Shown: positions 37,006 to 47,317, counted from the first letter of the stretch. The stretch is 54,136 bases of DNA from Bacillus sp. J37 (GCF_000518865.1 NZ_JAEK01000033.1:1-54136), one strand, 5' to 3'. Made by a program: numbers and translations. Notes: generated by a model from the letters alone, not told the origin.

Positions 37006-38016
37006 ATGAAACAAAAAAAGGACAATGTTGTATTATTTCCAAATTTAAAAGAGCGTTATCTTGATAAAGGAATGGCTCTTTTAAAAGAAAAGAAATATCA
37101 CGCAGCATTAGATATGTTCGCAGAAGCGAAAAAGTTAAAAGAAGACAAAGCGGAAATCCATCTAGGGATGGCTATTTGTTTGATGGAACTCGGAGAACTA
37201 AGTGAGGCGAAAGACATTTGTAAAAAAATGCTGCAGGAGGATATCGGGCATTATTTTACCGTACTACAAATCTATTTGACGATATTAATTCAACTTCGGG
37301 AATACCAGGAAGTCCAGTCAACAATTGAAGCGGTTCTAGAAGAAAACCATCTTCCTGCAGAAAGTGCCGAACACTTTTATAAGTTATTGGAATTTAGTCG
37401 TAGAATGAATCAAAATAGTGAAGAGATACTGGTAGAGGAAGAAGACGAAGAAAGTAATGAAGAAATGTACGTTGAAGATTTATTACAAGATCCTCAAAAA
37501 CAAATGGGATATGTGCATTCGTTGAGAGACAGAAATATAAATAAGCATATTAACACTCTCAGACTCCTATTGGAAGGAGAAGAAGTACATCCAACAATTA
37601 AATCGATGATCTTACATGTTATGATCGAGCATGAGTTAGAGAAGGAAGTAACGGTTGTAAAGTTTGGGGAAGCGATGAATGTTGTACCTGCAAAACTAAA
37701 GGATCCAGCTGATGTCCCGTTTGCAAAAAAAGTATTAAATTACTTAGATGATACATTGGGCAGTGAAAATCCTACCCTTTTTGAAGCTGTAAAAGAGGTA
37801 TGGATTAGACATTTATATGTTTTGTACCCTTTTTTACCACAGCCTGAGGATGTAAAACTATGGGCAGCAGCCTTACATGTTGTAGGTTATTCACTACATG
37901 GAATTTCTATTGAAGATGAAGAAATTGAACAAATTTACGCCAAGTCTGCGATATCTTTACAAGAAGCTTGTGAAAAAATATATAAAATAGAAGAAATTTC
38001 TTATTTTCAAATATGA
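37006..38016 (+). CDS. ysoA: TPR repeat protein (YsoA)
   Basis: This is a cytoplasmic protein of 336 residues with N-terminal tetratricopeptide repeats (YLDKGMALLKEKKYHAALDMFAEAKKLKEDKAEIHLGMAICLMELGELSEAKDICKKML, about 15-80). An acidic linker (EEEDEESNEEMYVEDLL, near 140-160) and a helical C-terminal part follow. It lies between leuD and tig, as ysoA does in B. subtilis. TPR repeats imply a protein-binding role; the partner is unknown. Confidence 0.88.
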   Translation: MKQKKDNVVLFPNLKERYLDKGMALLKEKKYHAALDMFAEAKKLKEDKAEIHLGMAICLMELGELSEAKDICKKMLQEDIGHYFTVLQIYLTILIQLREYQEVQSTIEAVLEENHLPAESAEHFYKLLEFSRRMNQNSEEILVEEEDEESNEEMYVEDLLQDPQKQMGYVHSLRDRNINKHINTLRLLLEGEEVHPTIKSMILHVMIEHELEKEVTVVKFGEAMNVVPAKLKDPADVPFAKKVLNYLDDTLGSENPTLFEAVKEVWIRHLYVLYPFLPQPEDVKLWAAALHVVGYSLHGISIEDEEIEQIYAKSAISLQEACEKIYKIEEISYFQI

Positions 38017-38024
38017 GCTATATG

Positions 38025-38052
38025 TTGAAAGGAATTCATTCTATGTTATAAT
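38025..38052 (+). promoter_or_regulatory. Trigger factor promoter
   Basis: TTGAAA (38025-38030), a 16-base spacer and TATAAT (38047-38052). The leader is about 220 bases and contains an AAGGTC/GACCTT hairpin (38082-38113) with a pyrimidine tail, possibly an attenuator. Confidence 0.65.
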
Positions 38053-38280
38053 AAAATGGTTGCAAAATAGTGATCATCGTAATTAAGGTCTATTGAATTT
38101 TGGACAAATTGACCTTCTTTCTTATGCGAAATCCTAAGCATGTTTAGTATTCGGTTACTTTTACCGTACATAAAAACAGGTATATGTTAGTGGGCGATTG
38201 TTTAAACTGTGACAAGCAGCCACAATTTACCTATCACTTATTCGCACAAATCATGATAGATCTTTGGAGGGACAGCAAAT

Positions 38281-39570
38281 ATGTCAGTTAAATTTGAAAA
38301 ATTAGAGGGGAACGAAGGCGTTCTTACGGTTGAAGTTTCTGCAGAGGACTTCACACAAGCTCTTGATGAAGCATTTAAAAAAGTAGTAAAACAAGTTTCA
38401 ATTCCTGGATTCCGTAAAGGCAAAATTCCACGTGGAATGTTCGAACAACGTTTTGGTGTAGAATCTTTATATCAGGATGCGTTAGATATTATTTTACCAA
38501 CAGCATATCCAAATGCAGTTGATGAAGCTGGTATTGAGCCGGTTGATCGTCCGGAAATCGATGTAGAACAAATCGAAAAAGGCAAAAGCTTAATTTTCAC
38601 TGCAAAAGTAACTGTTAAACCTGAAGTGAAATTAGGTGAATACAAAGGTCTAGAAGTTGAAAAATTAGACGATACTGTAACAGACGAAGATGTTGAAAGC
38701 GAACTAAAACAATTACAAGAGCGCCATGCTGAATTAGTTGTAAAAGAAGAAGGTACAATTGAAAATGGTGATACGGCTGTAATCGATTTTGACGGTTATG
38801 TAGACGGTGAAGCATTCGAAGGCGGAGCTGCTGAAAACTATTCATTAGAAATCGGTTCAGGTTCTTTCATTCCAGGGTTTGAAGAGCAACTAGTTGGTTT
38901 GGAAGCTGGAGCAGAAAAAGAAGTGGAAGTAACATTCCCTGAAGAATACCATGCTGAAAACCTTGCAGGTAAACCAGCAGTATTCAAAGTGAAAGTCCAT
39001 GAAATTAAAACAAAAGAACTTCCGGCATTAGATGATGAGTTTGCTAAGGACGTTAATGAAGAGGTTGAAACTCTTGATGAATTAAAAGCTCAAACAAGAA
39101 CTCGCCTTGAAGAAGCAAAAAAATCCGAATCAGAAAACAATCTGCGTGATACTTTAGTAGAAAAAGCTGCTGAGGGTGTTGAAGTTGATATTCCAAGTGC
39201 TTTAATTGACAATGAAATTTCTCGCATGATGCAAGAATTTGAACAACGTCTACAAATGCAAGGAATGAATCTAGAGTTATACTTCCAATTCTCTGGTCAA
39301 GACGAAGAGGCTTTAAAAGCTCAAATGAAGGAGGATGCTGAGAAGCGTGTGAAATATAACTTAACTCTAGAAGCAATTGCTAAAGCTGAAAACATCGAAG
39401 TTTCTGATGAAGATGTAGAAGAAGAATTAGCAAAAATGGCTGAAATGTACAACATGCCGATTGAAAACATCAAACAAGCTTTAGGTGGAAACGCTGAAGG
39501 ACTTAAAGAAGATCTAAAAGTTCGTAAAGCAATCGATTTTCTTGTGGAAAACAGCAAAGTTGTTGCATAA
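38281..39570 (+). CDS. tig: Trigger factor
   Basis: Trigger factor is the ribosome-bound chaperone and prolyl isomerase that meets nascent chains. The 429 residues show the ribosome-docking signature GFRKGKIPR at 43-51, an FKBP-type PPIase domain (about 160-245, [46 protein letters not shown]) and a helical, Glu/Lys-rich C-terminal chaperone domain. SD TTGGAGGG before ATG 38281. It is monocistronic, followed by two hairpins. Confidence 0.96.
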   Translation: MSVKFEKLEGNEGVLTVEVSAEDFTQALDEAFKKVVKQVSIPGFRKGKIPRGMFEQRFGVESLYQDALDIILPTAYPNAVDEAGIEPVDRPEIDVEQIEKGKSLIFTAKVTVKPEVKLGEYKGLEVEKLDDTVTDEDVESELKQLQERHAELVVKEEGTIENGDTAVIDFDGYVDGEAFEGGAAENYSLEIGSGSFIPGFEEQLVGLEAGAEKEVEVTFPEEYHAENLAGKPAVFKVKVHEIKTKELPALDDEFAKDVNEEVETLDELKAQTRTRLEEAKKSESENNLRDTLVEKAAEGVEVDIPSALIDNEISRMMQEFEQRLQMQGMNLELYFQFSGQDEEALKAQMKEDAEKRVKYNLTLEAIAKAENIEVSDEDVEEELAKMAEMYNMPIENIKQALGGNAEGLKEDLKVRKAIDFLVENSKVVA

Positions 39571-39590
39571 TATAATAAAGTGAGACTCCT

Positions 39591-39618
39591 ATCATTGGGG
39601 CGTTTTTTCCCCAATGAT
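39591..39618 (+). terminator. Hairpin after tig with T run in the loop
   Basis: ATCATTGGGG (39591-39600) pairs perfectly with CCCCAATGAT (39609-39618). The six T are in the loop rather than after the stem, so its strength as a terminator is uncertain. Confidence 0.5.
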
Positions 39619-39727
39619 GATAGTGAAACTTATCGAATCTTTACGTGGAGTTTTCCCAGAACTATATTATTTTTTACTTGAATCTTCAAGAAGGAATAAT
39701 GCTGCACGTTAAGAATGGGATATAAGA

Positions 39728-39760
39728 ACAAGGCGCGAGCAGATCGTGCCTTGTTTTATA
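39728..39760 (+). terminator. Terminator before the clpX leader
   Basis: ACAAGGCGCGA pairs with TCGTGCCTTGT (one mismatch), followed by TTTATA. Confidence 0.75.
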
Positions 39761-40144
39761 CAATCATGTTTTATTTATATTCCTTTGGGAATGATATTAG
39801 AAAGTCAATACATACATATAGTAAAAGTAAAATTAAATGGAGCAATAAACAAAAAGGTTTGTAAGCTTTTTCAATTTGCTCAAGTGGTATTATTACCTTT
39901 TAGTGTTCCAGTTATGGTAAAATGCAGTACATACTTATTTATAACTGTCAAAAAGTTTCAAGCTTTAAAGTTGACAGTAGTAAGAAAAACTAAGGGCTCC
40001 GCCTTAGGCATTGGCGTCCAGTCAAGTTTTTCTAGACAATTGTTTTTCTTTGGTCCATCTTCATCTACCTATTTTCCTGTTTGTAAAAGCAATAAGGGTA
40101 AGATGGAATAGCTTGTTTGAGATAAAGATATAAGGGGTGAAACA
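39761..40144 (+). other. Long non-coding gap before clpX
   Basis: This stretch of about 380 bases has no convincing gene. An open frame of 121 codons spans it but has no SD and begins in the previous terminator. Visible structures are CTAAGG/CCTTAG (around 39991-40008) and TCCATCTT (40054-40061) with AAGATGGA (40100-40107). An extended -10, TGGTAAAAT, lies near 39925. It may be the clpX leader plus remnants of an intergenic repeat. Confidence 0.4.
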
Positions 40145-41410
40145 ATGTTTAAATTTAACGATGAAAAAGGACAATTAAAATGTTCGTTTTGCGGAAAAAC
40201 TCAAGATCAGGTTCGTAAGCTTGTAGCTGGACCTGGAGTCTATATATGTGATGAATGTATTGAGCTTTGCACTGAGATTGTGGAAGAAGAGTTGGGAACA
40301 GAGGAAGAAGTTGAATTTAAAGATGTACCGAAGCCAAGAGAAATCCAAGAGATCCTGAATGAATATGTAATTGGTCAAGATCAAGCAAAGAAATCATTAG
40401 CTGTGGCCGTGTATAATCACTATAAACGGATTAACTCTAATAGTAAAATTGATGATGTTGAGCTATCAAAAAGTAATATTTCGATGATCGGGCCAACTGG
40501 TAGCGGGAAAACTTTACTAGCTCAAACTTTAGCCAGAATATTAAATGTTCCATTCGCGATTGCTGATGCTACGTCACTAACTGAAGCAGGATATGTTGGA
40601 GAAGATGTTGAAAATATTTTACTTAAACTTATTCAAGCTGCAGATTACGATGTAGAAAAGGCTGAAAAAGGAATCATCTATATTGATGAAATTGATAAGG
40701 TAGCCCGTAAATCCGAAAACCCATCGATAACACGTGATGTATCCGGTGAAGGTGTTCAACAGGCACTCTTGAAAATTCTTGAAGGTACAGTGGCGAGCGT
40801 TCCTCCACAAGGTGGTAGAAAGCATCCACATCAGGAATTTATTCAAATTGATACAACAAATATCTTATTTATTTGTGGGGGAGCATTTGATGGGATTGAG
40901 CAAATTATCAAACGTCGCCTCGGACGCAAAGTAATTGGCTTTGGTTCAGATAACAAAAATGCTGATCTTGATAAGAAAGCATTACTTTCCCAGGTACTAC
41001 CGGAAGACTTATTAAAATTTGGTTTAATACCTGAATTTATTGGTCGTTTACCTGTTATTGCAAGTTTAGAGCCGCTAGATGAAGAGGCATTAGTTGAAAT
41101 CTTAACTAAGCCAAAGAATGCACTTGTAAAGCAATACCAAAAAATGCTTGATTTAGATGGTGTTGAACTTGAATTTGAAGATGGAGCTCTTTTAGAAATT
41201 GCTAAAAAAGCGATTGAAAGAAAAACAGGTGCACGTGGTTTAAGGTCAATTATTGAGGGCATTATGCTTGATATGATGTTTGACTTACCATCACGTGAAG
41301 ATATTGTTAAAGCTATCATCACAGCTGAAACTGTGTTGGGAGAAACACCTCCTAAACTTGTTTTAAGTGATGGAACTGTTATCCAAGAAGACAAAAAGAC
41401 ATCTGCATAA
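40145..41410 (+). CDS. clpX: ATP-dependent Clp protease ATP-binding subunit ClpX
   Basis: ClpX unfolds tagged or specific substrates and feeds them into ClpP. The 421 residues have an N-terminal zinc finger (C13, C16, C35, C38), Walker A GPTGSGKT at 116-123, Walker [11 protein letters not shown], the pore-loop GYVGEDV, the sensor and ClpP-docking IGF loop (RKVIGFGS), and the C-terminal [22 protein letters not shown]. The SD is AAGGGG before ATG 40145. A strong terminator follows. Confidence 0.97.
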   Translation: MFKFNDEKGQLKCSFCGKTQDQVRKLVAGPGVYICDECIELCTEIVEEELGTEEEVEFKDVPKPREIQEILNEYVIGQDQAKKSLAVAVYNHYKRINSNSKIDDVELSKSNISMIGPTGSGKTLLAQTLARILNVPFAIADATSLTEAGYVGEDVENILLKLIQAADYDVEKAEKGIIYIDEIDKVARKSENPSITRDVSGEGVQQALLKILEGTVASVPPQGGRKHPHQEFIQIDTTNILFICGGAFDGIEQIIKRRLGRKVIGFGSDNKNADLDKKALLSQVLPEDLLKFGLIPEFIGRLPVIASLEPLDEEALVEILTKPKNALVKQYQKMLDLDGVELEFEDGALLEIAKKAIERKTGARGLRSIIEGIMLDMMFDLPSREDIVKAIITAETVLGETPPKLVLSDGTVIQEDKKTSA

Positions 41411-41419
41411 CATATATAC

Positions 41420-41455
41420 AAAAGGAAGCCGCATTCTTACCGGCTTCCTTTTTTG
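41420..41455 (+). terminator. Terminator after clpX
   Basis: AAAAGGAAGCCG and CGGCTTCCTTTT form a 12-bp stem with a T tail. Confidence 0.9.
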
Positions 41456-41569
41456 TACGTTAGAGCTTATTCTACCGCAATAACTAATGAGTTTCCTTTA
41501 TACGTATTCATAAGCTAAAACTTTCCTTAGAGTGATGTTTATTCCAAAGAAACAAAGGAGATACTAGCT

Positions 41570-41674
41570 ATAAATAACCGCTTCTACAAAAAGATGGCAA
41601 GCAAAGCTTGCCCTATTGTCCATCTATGGGGAGATGATCTTCCTATACATATAGAAAAAACAGATCATATTTAA
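41570..41674 (+). other. Small open frame with SD but no standard start
   Basis: An AAAGGAG (41554-41560) is followed nine bases later by ATA, then 34 open codons ending at TAA 41672. An internal ATG at 41594 would give 26 residues (MASKACPIVHLWGDDL...) but has no SD. The segment also holds a perfect GGCAAGC/GCTTGCC hairpin (41596-41612). The rest of the clpX-lonB gap (41456-41777) shows nothing else I can name. Confidence 0.2.
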
Positions 41675-41777
41675 TAAGTTAGTGAAAAAATTGACTAGGG
41701 CAAAGGATTGGAAAAGTATATGTAGTTTTATTTCCATCGTAGCGGTAAGACGACATCATGGTAGGAGGGACCGACAA

Positions 41778-43454
41778 ATGAGCTGGACTAGTATCGCTTT
41801 GTTTATTCAATTATTTTTTGGGATAGTTATTGGATTGTATTTTTGGAACTTATTAAAAAATCAGCGAACTCAAAAGATTTCAATTGATCGAGAATCTAAA
41901 AAAGAAATGGAACAGCTAAGGAAGATGAGGGCTATTAGACTTACAGAACCTTTAGCTGAGAAAGTTCGTCCAAAGAGCTTTCAAGATATAGTAGGACAAC
42001 AAGATGGGATTCGTTCCTTGCGTGCTGCCCTCTGTGGATCTAATCCTCAGCATGTTATTGTATATGGACCACCTGGAGTTGGAAAAACAGCAGCGGCGAG
42101 ATTGGTATTAGAAGAAGCAAAACGTAATAAAAGATCACCTTTCAAAGAAAATGCTGTTTTTGTTGAACTCGATGCGACAACAGCGAGGTTTGATGAAAGG
42201 GGAATTGCAGATCCGTTAATCGGATCAGTTCATGATCCTATTTATCAAGGAGCCGGGGCTATGGGACAGGCTGGAATTCCCCAACCAAAACAAGGTGCAG
42301 TTTCACACGCACATGGCGGCGTCTTATTTATTGATGAAATTGGAGAATTACATCCAATTCAGATGAATAAGCTATTAAAGGTGTTAGAGGATCGGAAAGT
42401 TTTCTTAGAAAGTGCTTATTACAACGAAGAGAACACACAGATTCCAACGCATATTCATGATATCTTTAAAAATGGTCTACCAGCCGATTTCCGCTTAATA
42501 GGAGCTACTACAAGAACACCAAACGAAATTCCACCGGCAATTCGTTCAAGGTGTCTCGAAGTCTTTTTTAGAGATTTAGAGCAGGAAGAACTTGCTGTTG
42601 TTGCTAGAAAAGCAGCAGATAAGGTGGAAATGGAAGTTAGTGAAGCAGGAATTCACTTGCTGACGTCTTATGTTCGAAATGGACGTGAAGTTGTAAACTT
42701 AATGCAAATTGCTACAGGAATGGCCATGGCAGAAGATCGAAAGGAAATTACTGTTGAAGATATAGAATGGGTCATACATTCAAGTCAATTAACGCCACGT
42801 CATGAAAAGAAAATAGAAGAAACATCAAAAGTTGGTTTAGTAAATGGTCTCGCAGTCTATGGGCCGAATACGGGTGCATTACTCGAAATAGAAGTAACGG
42901 TTATTCCTGCTGAAAAAGAAAAAGGCACAATTAATATTACAGGTATTGTGGAAGAAGAAAGCATAGGTGACCGCTCAAAATCCATTCGCCGAAAAAGTAT
43001 GGCGAAAGGTTCAGTGGAAAATGTGATCACTGTTTTACGCTCGATGGGGATTCAGGCTGCAGATTATGACATTCACGTTAATTTCCCAGGAGGGACACCA
43101 ATTGATGGGCCTTCTGCTGGTATTGCAATGGCAACAGGTATTTTTTCAGCTATCCACAAAATCCCGATCAGCAATAAAGTCGCGATGACTGGAGAGATCA
43201 GTATTCACGGAAATGTTAAGCCGATTGGTGGAGTTATACCAAAGATCAAGGCAGCTAAAAAGGCAGGAGCAGACACTGTGATTATTCCTAAGGAGAATGT
43301 CCAATCGATTCTGAAAGATATTGAAGGAATTACGATTATTCCTGTCACACATTTACAAGAGGTATTTGATATAGCTCTTGTTGATCCGCCAACTGAAATA
43401 CCTAATAGAATTCAAAAAAGTTCACAAAACTTTCCACATCAGGAATCAGTTTAA
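41778..43454 (+). CDS. lonB: Lon-like ATP-dependent protease LonB
   Basis: LonB is the forespore-associated Lon-type protease of Bacillus. The 558 residues start with a membrane or signal-like segment (SIALFIQLFFGIVIGLYFW, about 4-23), then an AAA+ domain with Walker A GPPGVGKT near 97-104 and GGVLFIDEIGELHPIQMNKLL. The C-terminal Lon protease domain has catalytic Ser446 in DGPSAGIAMATG and the Lys in KIKAAKKAGADTVIIP or just before it. ATG 41778 follows GGTAGGAGGGA; 32 upstream in-frame codons lack support. In B. subtilis the gene is sigma-F controlled; a GGTAAGACG near 41741 weakly resembles that -10. Confidence 0.93.
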   Translation: MSWTSIALFIQLFFGIVIGLYFWNLLKNQRTQKISIDRESKKEMEQLRKMRAIRLTEPLAEKVRPKSFQDIVGQQDGIRSLRAALCGSNPQHVIVYGPPGVGKTAAARLVLEEAKRNKRSPFKENAVFVELDATTARFDERGIADPLIGSVHDPIYQGAGAMGQAGIPQPKQGAVSHAHGGVLFIDEIGELHPIQMNKLLKVLEDRKVFLESAYYNEENTQIPTHIHDIFKNGLPADFRLIGATTRTPNEIPPAIRSRCLEVFFRDLEQEELAVVARKAADKVEMEVSEAGIHLLTSYVRNGREVVNLMQIATGMAMAEDRKEITVEDIEWVIHSSQLTPRHEKKIEETSKVGLVNGLAVYGPNTGALLEIEVTVIPAEKEKGTINITGIVEEESIGDRSKSIRRKSMAKGSVENVITVLRSMGIQAADYDIHVNFPGGTPIDGPSAGIAMATGIFSAIHKIPISNKVAMTGEISIHGNVKPIGGVIPKIKAAKKAGADTVIIPKENVQSILKDIEGITIIPVTHLQEVFDIALVDPPTEIPNRIQKSSQNFPHQESV

Positions 43455-43518
43455 TCTCATAAAGGGACCTACCAACTTAAGACCATGTATTGGTCATTAT
43501 AGAAGGAGGTCTCTACTC

Positions 43519-43578
43519 ATGTTTTCATATTTATTCTATAAAATATATTATCTAAGCAGGAATTATAGTGTAAAATAG
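43519..43578 (+). CDS. Possible 19-residue peptide between lonB and lonA
   Basis: ATG 43519 is nine bases after a strong SD (AAGGAGG, 43503-43509) and opens 19 codons (MFSYLFYKIYYLSRNYSVK). The SD is part of a hairpin: GGGACCT (43464-43470) can pair with AGGTCTC (43507-43513), so initiation could be regulated. The peptide is rich in Tyr, Phe and basic residues. It may also be chance in AT-rich DNA. Confidence 0.35.
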   Translation: MFSYLFYKIYYLSRNYSVK

Positions 43579-43760
43579 GCATTATTCTTTTTCTTAATAC
43601 TATATGAGTTTAACCAATGCTTCATCTATCACAATTTTTTTCAGGTAGATTAGTTTAGGGTATACTACCTATTGACTAAAAGTGGTTAAAATAGACACTA
43701 TAAAAAGAATAAGATAGAATTGTACAAGAATGAACTATATTGTCATGGAGGTGTAAACGC

Positions 43761-46085
43761 ATGGCGAAATCAACTACTCAAATCGTACCCCTCCTACCAT
43801 TAAGAGGCTTGTTAGTATATCCAACAATGGTACTACATCTTGATGTAGGGAGAGATAAATCTGTACAGGCGTTAGAAAAGGCAATGATGGATGATCATAT
43901 TATCTTTTTAACGACACAAAAAGAGATTTCGATAGATGAGCCAAAAAAAGAAGATATTTATGAAATTGGAACATTAACGAAAATTAAGCAAATGTTAAAA
44001 TTACCTAACGGGACAATTCGTGTGCTTGTTGAGGGATTAGAGCGTGGGGAAATCCAACGCTTTGTAGATGAAGAAGAATATTACGCTGTTGAAGTTGCCG
44101 TATACCCGGACCCGGAAGAAAAAAGTGTTGAAGAAGAAGCGTTAATGAGAACCATGCTAGAATATTTTGAGCAATACATAAAGCTTTCGAAGAAGATTTC
44201 AGCAGAAACATATGCAACAGTATCTGATATCACAGAACCTGGAAGAATGGCAGACATTATCACCTCACATCTACCTTTAAAACTTAAAGATAAGCAGGAG
44301 GTACTAGAGACTCTTGATGTGACAGAGCGTTTAAATAAAGTGATCTCAATCCTCCATAATGAAAAAGAAGTTGTCCAACTTGAGAAAAAAATCGGTCAAC
44401 GTGTAAAAAAGTCAATGGAACGAACACAAAAAGAATACTATTTACGTGAACAAATGAAGGCAATCCAAAAAGAGCTTGGTGAAAAGGAAGGAAAGCTAGG
44501 GGAAGTTTCCGCACTTAAAGAGCGTTTAGATGAAGTTGGGATGCCGGAACATGTGAAGGAAGTTGCTTTAAAGGAACTTGATCGATATGAAAAGGTGCCG
44601 TCAAGCTCTGCTGAAAGTGCCGTTATTCGAAATTATATTGAATGGCTAATCTCATTACCATGGACAAAAGCAACTGAAGATCGTCTAGATGTGAATGTTG
44701 CGGAAGAAATCTTGAATGAAGAACATTACGGTCTTGAAAAAGTAAAAGACAGGGTAATCGAATATTTGGCTGTCCAACAGTTGACAAACTCGCTAAAAGG
44801 GCCAATTCTTTGCCTTGCAGGACCACCTGGTGTTGGTAAGACATCATTAGCTAAGTCAGTGGCAAAATCATTAAATCGTCATTTTGTCAGAATTTCACTT
44901 GGTGGTGTAAGAGACGAGTCAGAGATACGTGGTCACAGACGAACATATGTAGGAGCAATGCCTGGCAGAATTATTCAAGGTATGAAAAAAGCCGGAACAG
45001 TAAACCCAGTTTTCCTATTAGATGAAATTGACAAAATGTCAAGTGATTTTAGGGGGGATCCTTCATCAGCCTTGCTGGAAGTATTGGATCCAGAGCAAAA
45101 TCATAATTTTAGTGATCATTATATTGAAGAGACATATGATTTATCAAAAGTTATGTTCATTGCAACTGCAAATAACCTTGCTACGATCCCGGGTCCACTT
45201 CGCGATCGTATGGAGATTATAAATATAGCGGGCTATACTGAACTGGAAAAGGTTCACATTGCAAAAGATCACTTATTGCCAAAGCAGTTAAAAGATCACG
45301 GCTTAAAAAAATCACATCTGCAACTACGAGAAGAAGCCATTCAAAGCATTATTCGTTATTACACAAGAGAAGCTGGTGTTCGTAGCTTAGAACGCCAATT
45401 AGCAGGTGTTTGCCGAAAAGCGGCTAAAATGATTGTTAAGCAGGAACGTAAAAAAATCGTCATTACAGATAAAAATATTGAAGATTTTCTAGGGAAGAAA
45501 CGATTTAGATACGGACAGGCGGAATTAGAAGACCAAGTCGGTGTAGCAACTGGCTTAGCTTATACAACTGTAGGCGGTGACACACTTTCAATTGAAGTGT
45601 CAGTAGCACCTGGTAAAGGGAAGCTCATTCTTACAGGGAAGCTTGGAGATGTTATGAAAGAATCAGCTCAGGCTGCGTTTAGTTATATCCGCTCCCGCGC
45701 TGAAGAGCTTCATATTGATCGTGATTTCCATGAAAAGAATGACATCCATATTCATGTACCAGAAGGTGCTGTACCAAAGGATGGGCCATCAGCAGGTATC
45801 ACAATGGCAACAGCGTTGATTTCAGCATTAACCGGCAGAGCAGTTCGTAAAGAAGTTGGGATGACTGGTGAAATAACACTGCGTGGACGGGTACTGCCAA
45901 TTGGCGGGTTAAAAGAAAAAACACTTAGTGCACATCGGGCAGGATTAACAAAAATCATTGCACCAAAGGATAATGAAAAAGACTTGGACGATATTCCGGA
46001 AAGTGTCCGAAAAGAATTGACCTTTGTCCTTGTCTCACATTTAGATGAAGTGTTAAAACATGCGCTAACAGAGGAGAAAGAATGA
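43761..46085 (+). CDS. lonA: ATP-dependent protease LonA
   Basis: LonA is the cytoplasmic AAA+ Ser-Lys protease for damaged and regulatory proteins. The 774 residues match the B. subtilis length: an N-terminal substrate-binding domain ([27 protein letters not shown]) and central coiled coil, Walker A GPPGVGKT at 354-361, FLLDEIDKM, and the protease domain with Ser677 ([14 protein letters not shown]) and Lys720 ([14 protein letters not shown]). ATG 43761 follows ATGGAGGTG; seven upstream in-frame codons are excluded. It overlaps engB by four bases. Confidence 0.97.
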   Translation: MAKSTTQIVPLLPLRGLLVYPTMVLHLDVGRDKSVQALEKAMMDDHIIFLTTQKEISIDEPKKEDIYEIGTLTKIKQMLKLPNGTIRVLVEGLERGEIQRFVDEEEYYAVEVAVYPDPEEKSVEEEALMRTMLEYFEQYIKLSKKISAETYATVSDITEPGRMADIITSHLPLKLKDKQEVLETLDVTERLNKVISILHNEKEVVQLEKKIGQRVKKSMERTQKEYYLREQMKAIQKELGEKEGKLGEVSALKERLDEVGMPEHVKEVALKELDRYEKVPSSSAESAVIRNYIEWLISLPWTKATEDRLDVNVAEEILNEEHYGLEKVKDRVIEYLAVQQLTNSLKGPILCLAGPPGVGKTSLAKSVAKSLNRHFVRISLGGVRDESEIRGHRRTYVGAMPGRIIQGMKKAGTVNPVFLLDEIDKMSSDFRGDPSSALLEVLDPEQNHNFSDHYIEETYDLSKVMFIATANNLATIPGPLRDRMEIINIAGYTELEKVHIAKDHLLPKQLKDHGLKKSHLQLREEAIQSIIRYYTREAGVRSLERQLAGVCRKAAKMIVKQERKKIVITDKNIEDFLGKKRFRYGQAELEDQVGVATGLAYTTVGGDTLSIEVSVAPGKGKLILTGKLGDVMKESAQAAFSYIRSRAEELHIDRDFHEKNDIHIHVPEGAVPKDGPSAGITMATALISALTGRAVRKEVGMTGEITLRGRVLPIGGLKEKTLSAHRAGLTKIIAPKDNEKDLDDIPESVRKELTFVLVSHLDEVLKHALTEEKE

Positions 46086-46669
46086 AGGTTACAAGTTCAG
46101 AAATTGTGATTAGTGCTGTTAAGCCACAACAATATCCAGAAGGAGATTTACCTGAGATTGCTTTAGCTGGTAGATCGAATGTTGGAAAGTCTTCCTTTAT
46201 TAATAAAATGCTAGGTAGGAAAGCTCTAGCTAGAATTTCATCAAAGCCAGGGAAAACCCAAACGTTAAACTTTTATATTATTAACGAACAACTACATTTT
46301 GTAGATGTACCTGGTTATGGATATGCAAAGGTTAGTAAAAAAGAGAGAGAAGCTTGGGGGAAAATGATTGAAACATATATTACGTCCCGTGAGCAGCTTC
46401 GAGCCGTCATTTTGCTGATCGACCTTCGCCATCCGCCTACAAATGATGACATGTTAATGTATGATTTCCTAAAGCATTATGACATCCCAACTATAATAGT
46501 CGGAACGAAAGCGGACAAAATCCCAAAAGGAAAATGGCAAAAGCACGCAAAAGTAATTAAAGACTCCTTGAATATGGAAAAATCCGATGAATTTGTTATT
46601 TTCTCATCTGAAACAGGATTAGGAAAAGACGAAGCCTGGAAGATAATCGGAGAATATACATCGGAATAA
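46082..46669 (+). CDS. engB: Ribosome biogenesis GTPase EngB (YsxC)
   Basis: This is an essential Era/Obg-class GTPase for large ribosomal subunit assembly. The 195 residues show G1 GRSNVGKS (30-37), the G2 region [12 protein letters not shown]3 DVPGYGYA, G4 TKAD and a SAK-like G5 [11 protein letters not shown]. The start ATG 46082 overlaps the lonA stop (ATGA), so the two are translationally coupled. Confidence 0.95.
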   Translation: MKVTSSEIVISAVKPQQYPEGDLPEIALAGRSNVGKSSFINKMLGRKALARISSKPGKTQTLNFYIINEQLHFVDVPGYGYAKVSKKEREAWGKMIETYITSREQLRAVILLIDLRHPPTNDDMLMYDFLKHYDIPTIIVGTKADKIPKGKWQKHAKVIKDSLNMEKSDEFVIFSSETGLGKDEAWKIIGEYTSE

Positions 46670-46767
46670 TTTAGAAAAACTTGGCTTTTCGCAAAGTCCT
46701 AATGGCAAAGCCTTAGTTTTTCTTATACGATTATCTACAAAATTTATATACTTTCTGATAGTACAAA

Positions 46768-46804
46768 AAGAGACTCTGGTCATAACCAGAGTCTCTTACT
46801 TTTT
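46768..46804. terminator. Bidirectional terminator between engB and ysxD
   Basis: AAGAGACTCTGGT and ACCAGAGTCTCTT form a perfect 13-bp stem with a CATA loop and T runs on both sides, serving converging engB and ysxD. A weaker AAAAACT/AGTTTTT hairpin lies at 46675-46720. Confidence 0.9.
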
Positions 46805-47284
46805 ACGTATAACGACTAATAGAACACCGCCAATAACAACAAATAAAAATGGCCAGTATGTTTCAATGCTGTTCACTCCATTTTCAACAATAGAGAGGGA
46901 CCCCATTATTGCAGGAAAAAAGTGTAAAAACAAGCCGATTGCAAGTAAGATTATCCCTTGTAAATACCCGGACTTTGTTTTTATTGCTGTTAAAATAAGT
47001 CCGACTGAGATAATAAATAAAAATGAAGCTGAATGTGCCGGCCATGATGGAACTTTTTCATAAAAGAAAAAATGGACTCCGACTCCCGCTAAAATAATTC
47101 CAGGTAAAATAGCACTTGAATCCTGTTCGAAATGGCCGCTAATTAAAAATGCAAAGCCAAGTAAAATTAATAAAAATTCCCAGCTGCTTTGTCCTTCAAA
47201 TAAATGAATATTTAATTTTTGGATAGAATAAAAAATGCCAACACTAAACAATATAATAGTTGGTAATAATGTGATTTTTTTCAT
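46796..47284 (-). CDS. ysxD: Membrane protein, probably YsxD
   Basis: This is a 162-residue integral membrane protein with about six hydrophobic spans in pairs (LLPTIILFSVGIFYSI, FLLILLGFAFLISGHF, ILPGIILAGVGVHFFF, ASFLFIISVGLILTAI, GIILLAIGLFLHFFPA and WPFLFVVIGGVLLVVI). The repeated Gly-rich pattern resembles LiaI/LiaF-type membrane domains. B. subtilis ysxD occupies the same place between engB and hemA; the symbol rests on that position and on the membrane character. SD AAGAGGTG before ATG 47284. Function unknown. Confidence 0.8.
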   Translation of the reverse strand: MKKITLLPTIILFSVGIFYSIQKLNIHLFEGQSSWEFLLILLGFAFLISGHFEQDSSAILPGIILAGVGVHFFFYEKVPSWPAHSASFLFIISVGLILTAIKTKSGYLQGIILLAIGLFLHFFPAIMGSLSIVENGVNSIETYWPFLFVVIGGVLLVVIRKK

Positions 47285-47302
47285 TGTGCACCTCTTGTCA
47301 AA

Positions 47303-47317
47303 TAATGATAATCATAA
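47303..47317. promoter_or_regulatory. Fur/PerR-type 7-1-7 box
   Basis: TAATGAT-A-ATCATAA is a near-perfect 7-1-7 palindrome (6 of 7 arm positions symmetric), similar to Fur-family boxes. It lies 19 bases upstream of ysxD in the gap shared with hemA. PerR controls hemA in B. subtilis, but this site is nearer ysxD. Confidence 0.4.

Noticed and set aside
39746-40111. Open frame of 121 codons between tig and clpX
   Set aside because: Its start lies in the T tail of the preceding terminator, there is no SD, and the composition is not protein-like; the region looks like leader and hairpins.
40843-41421. Open frame of 192 codons on the minus strand in clpX
   Set aside because: Antisense shadow of the strongly conserved clpX; low-complexity Ser-rich translation and no SD.
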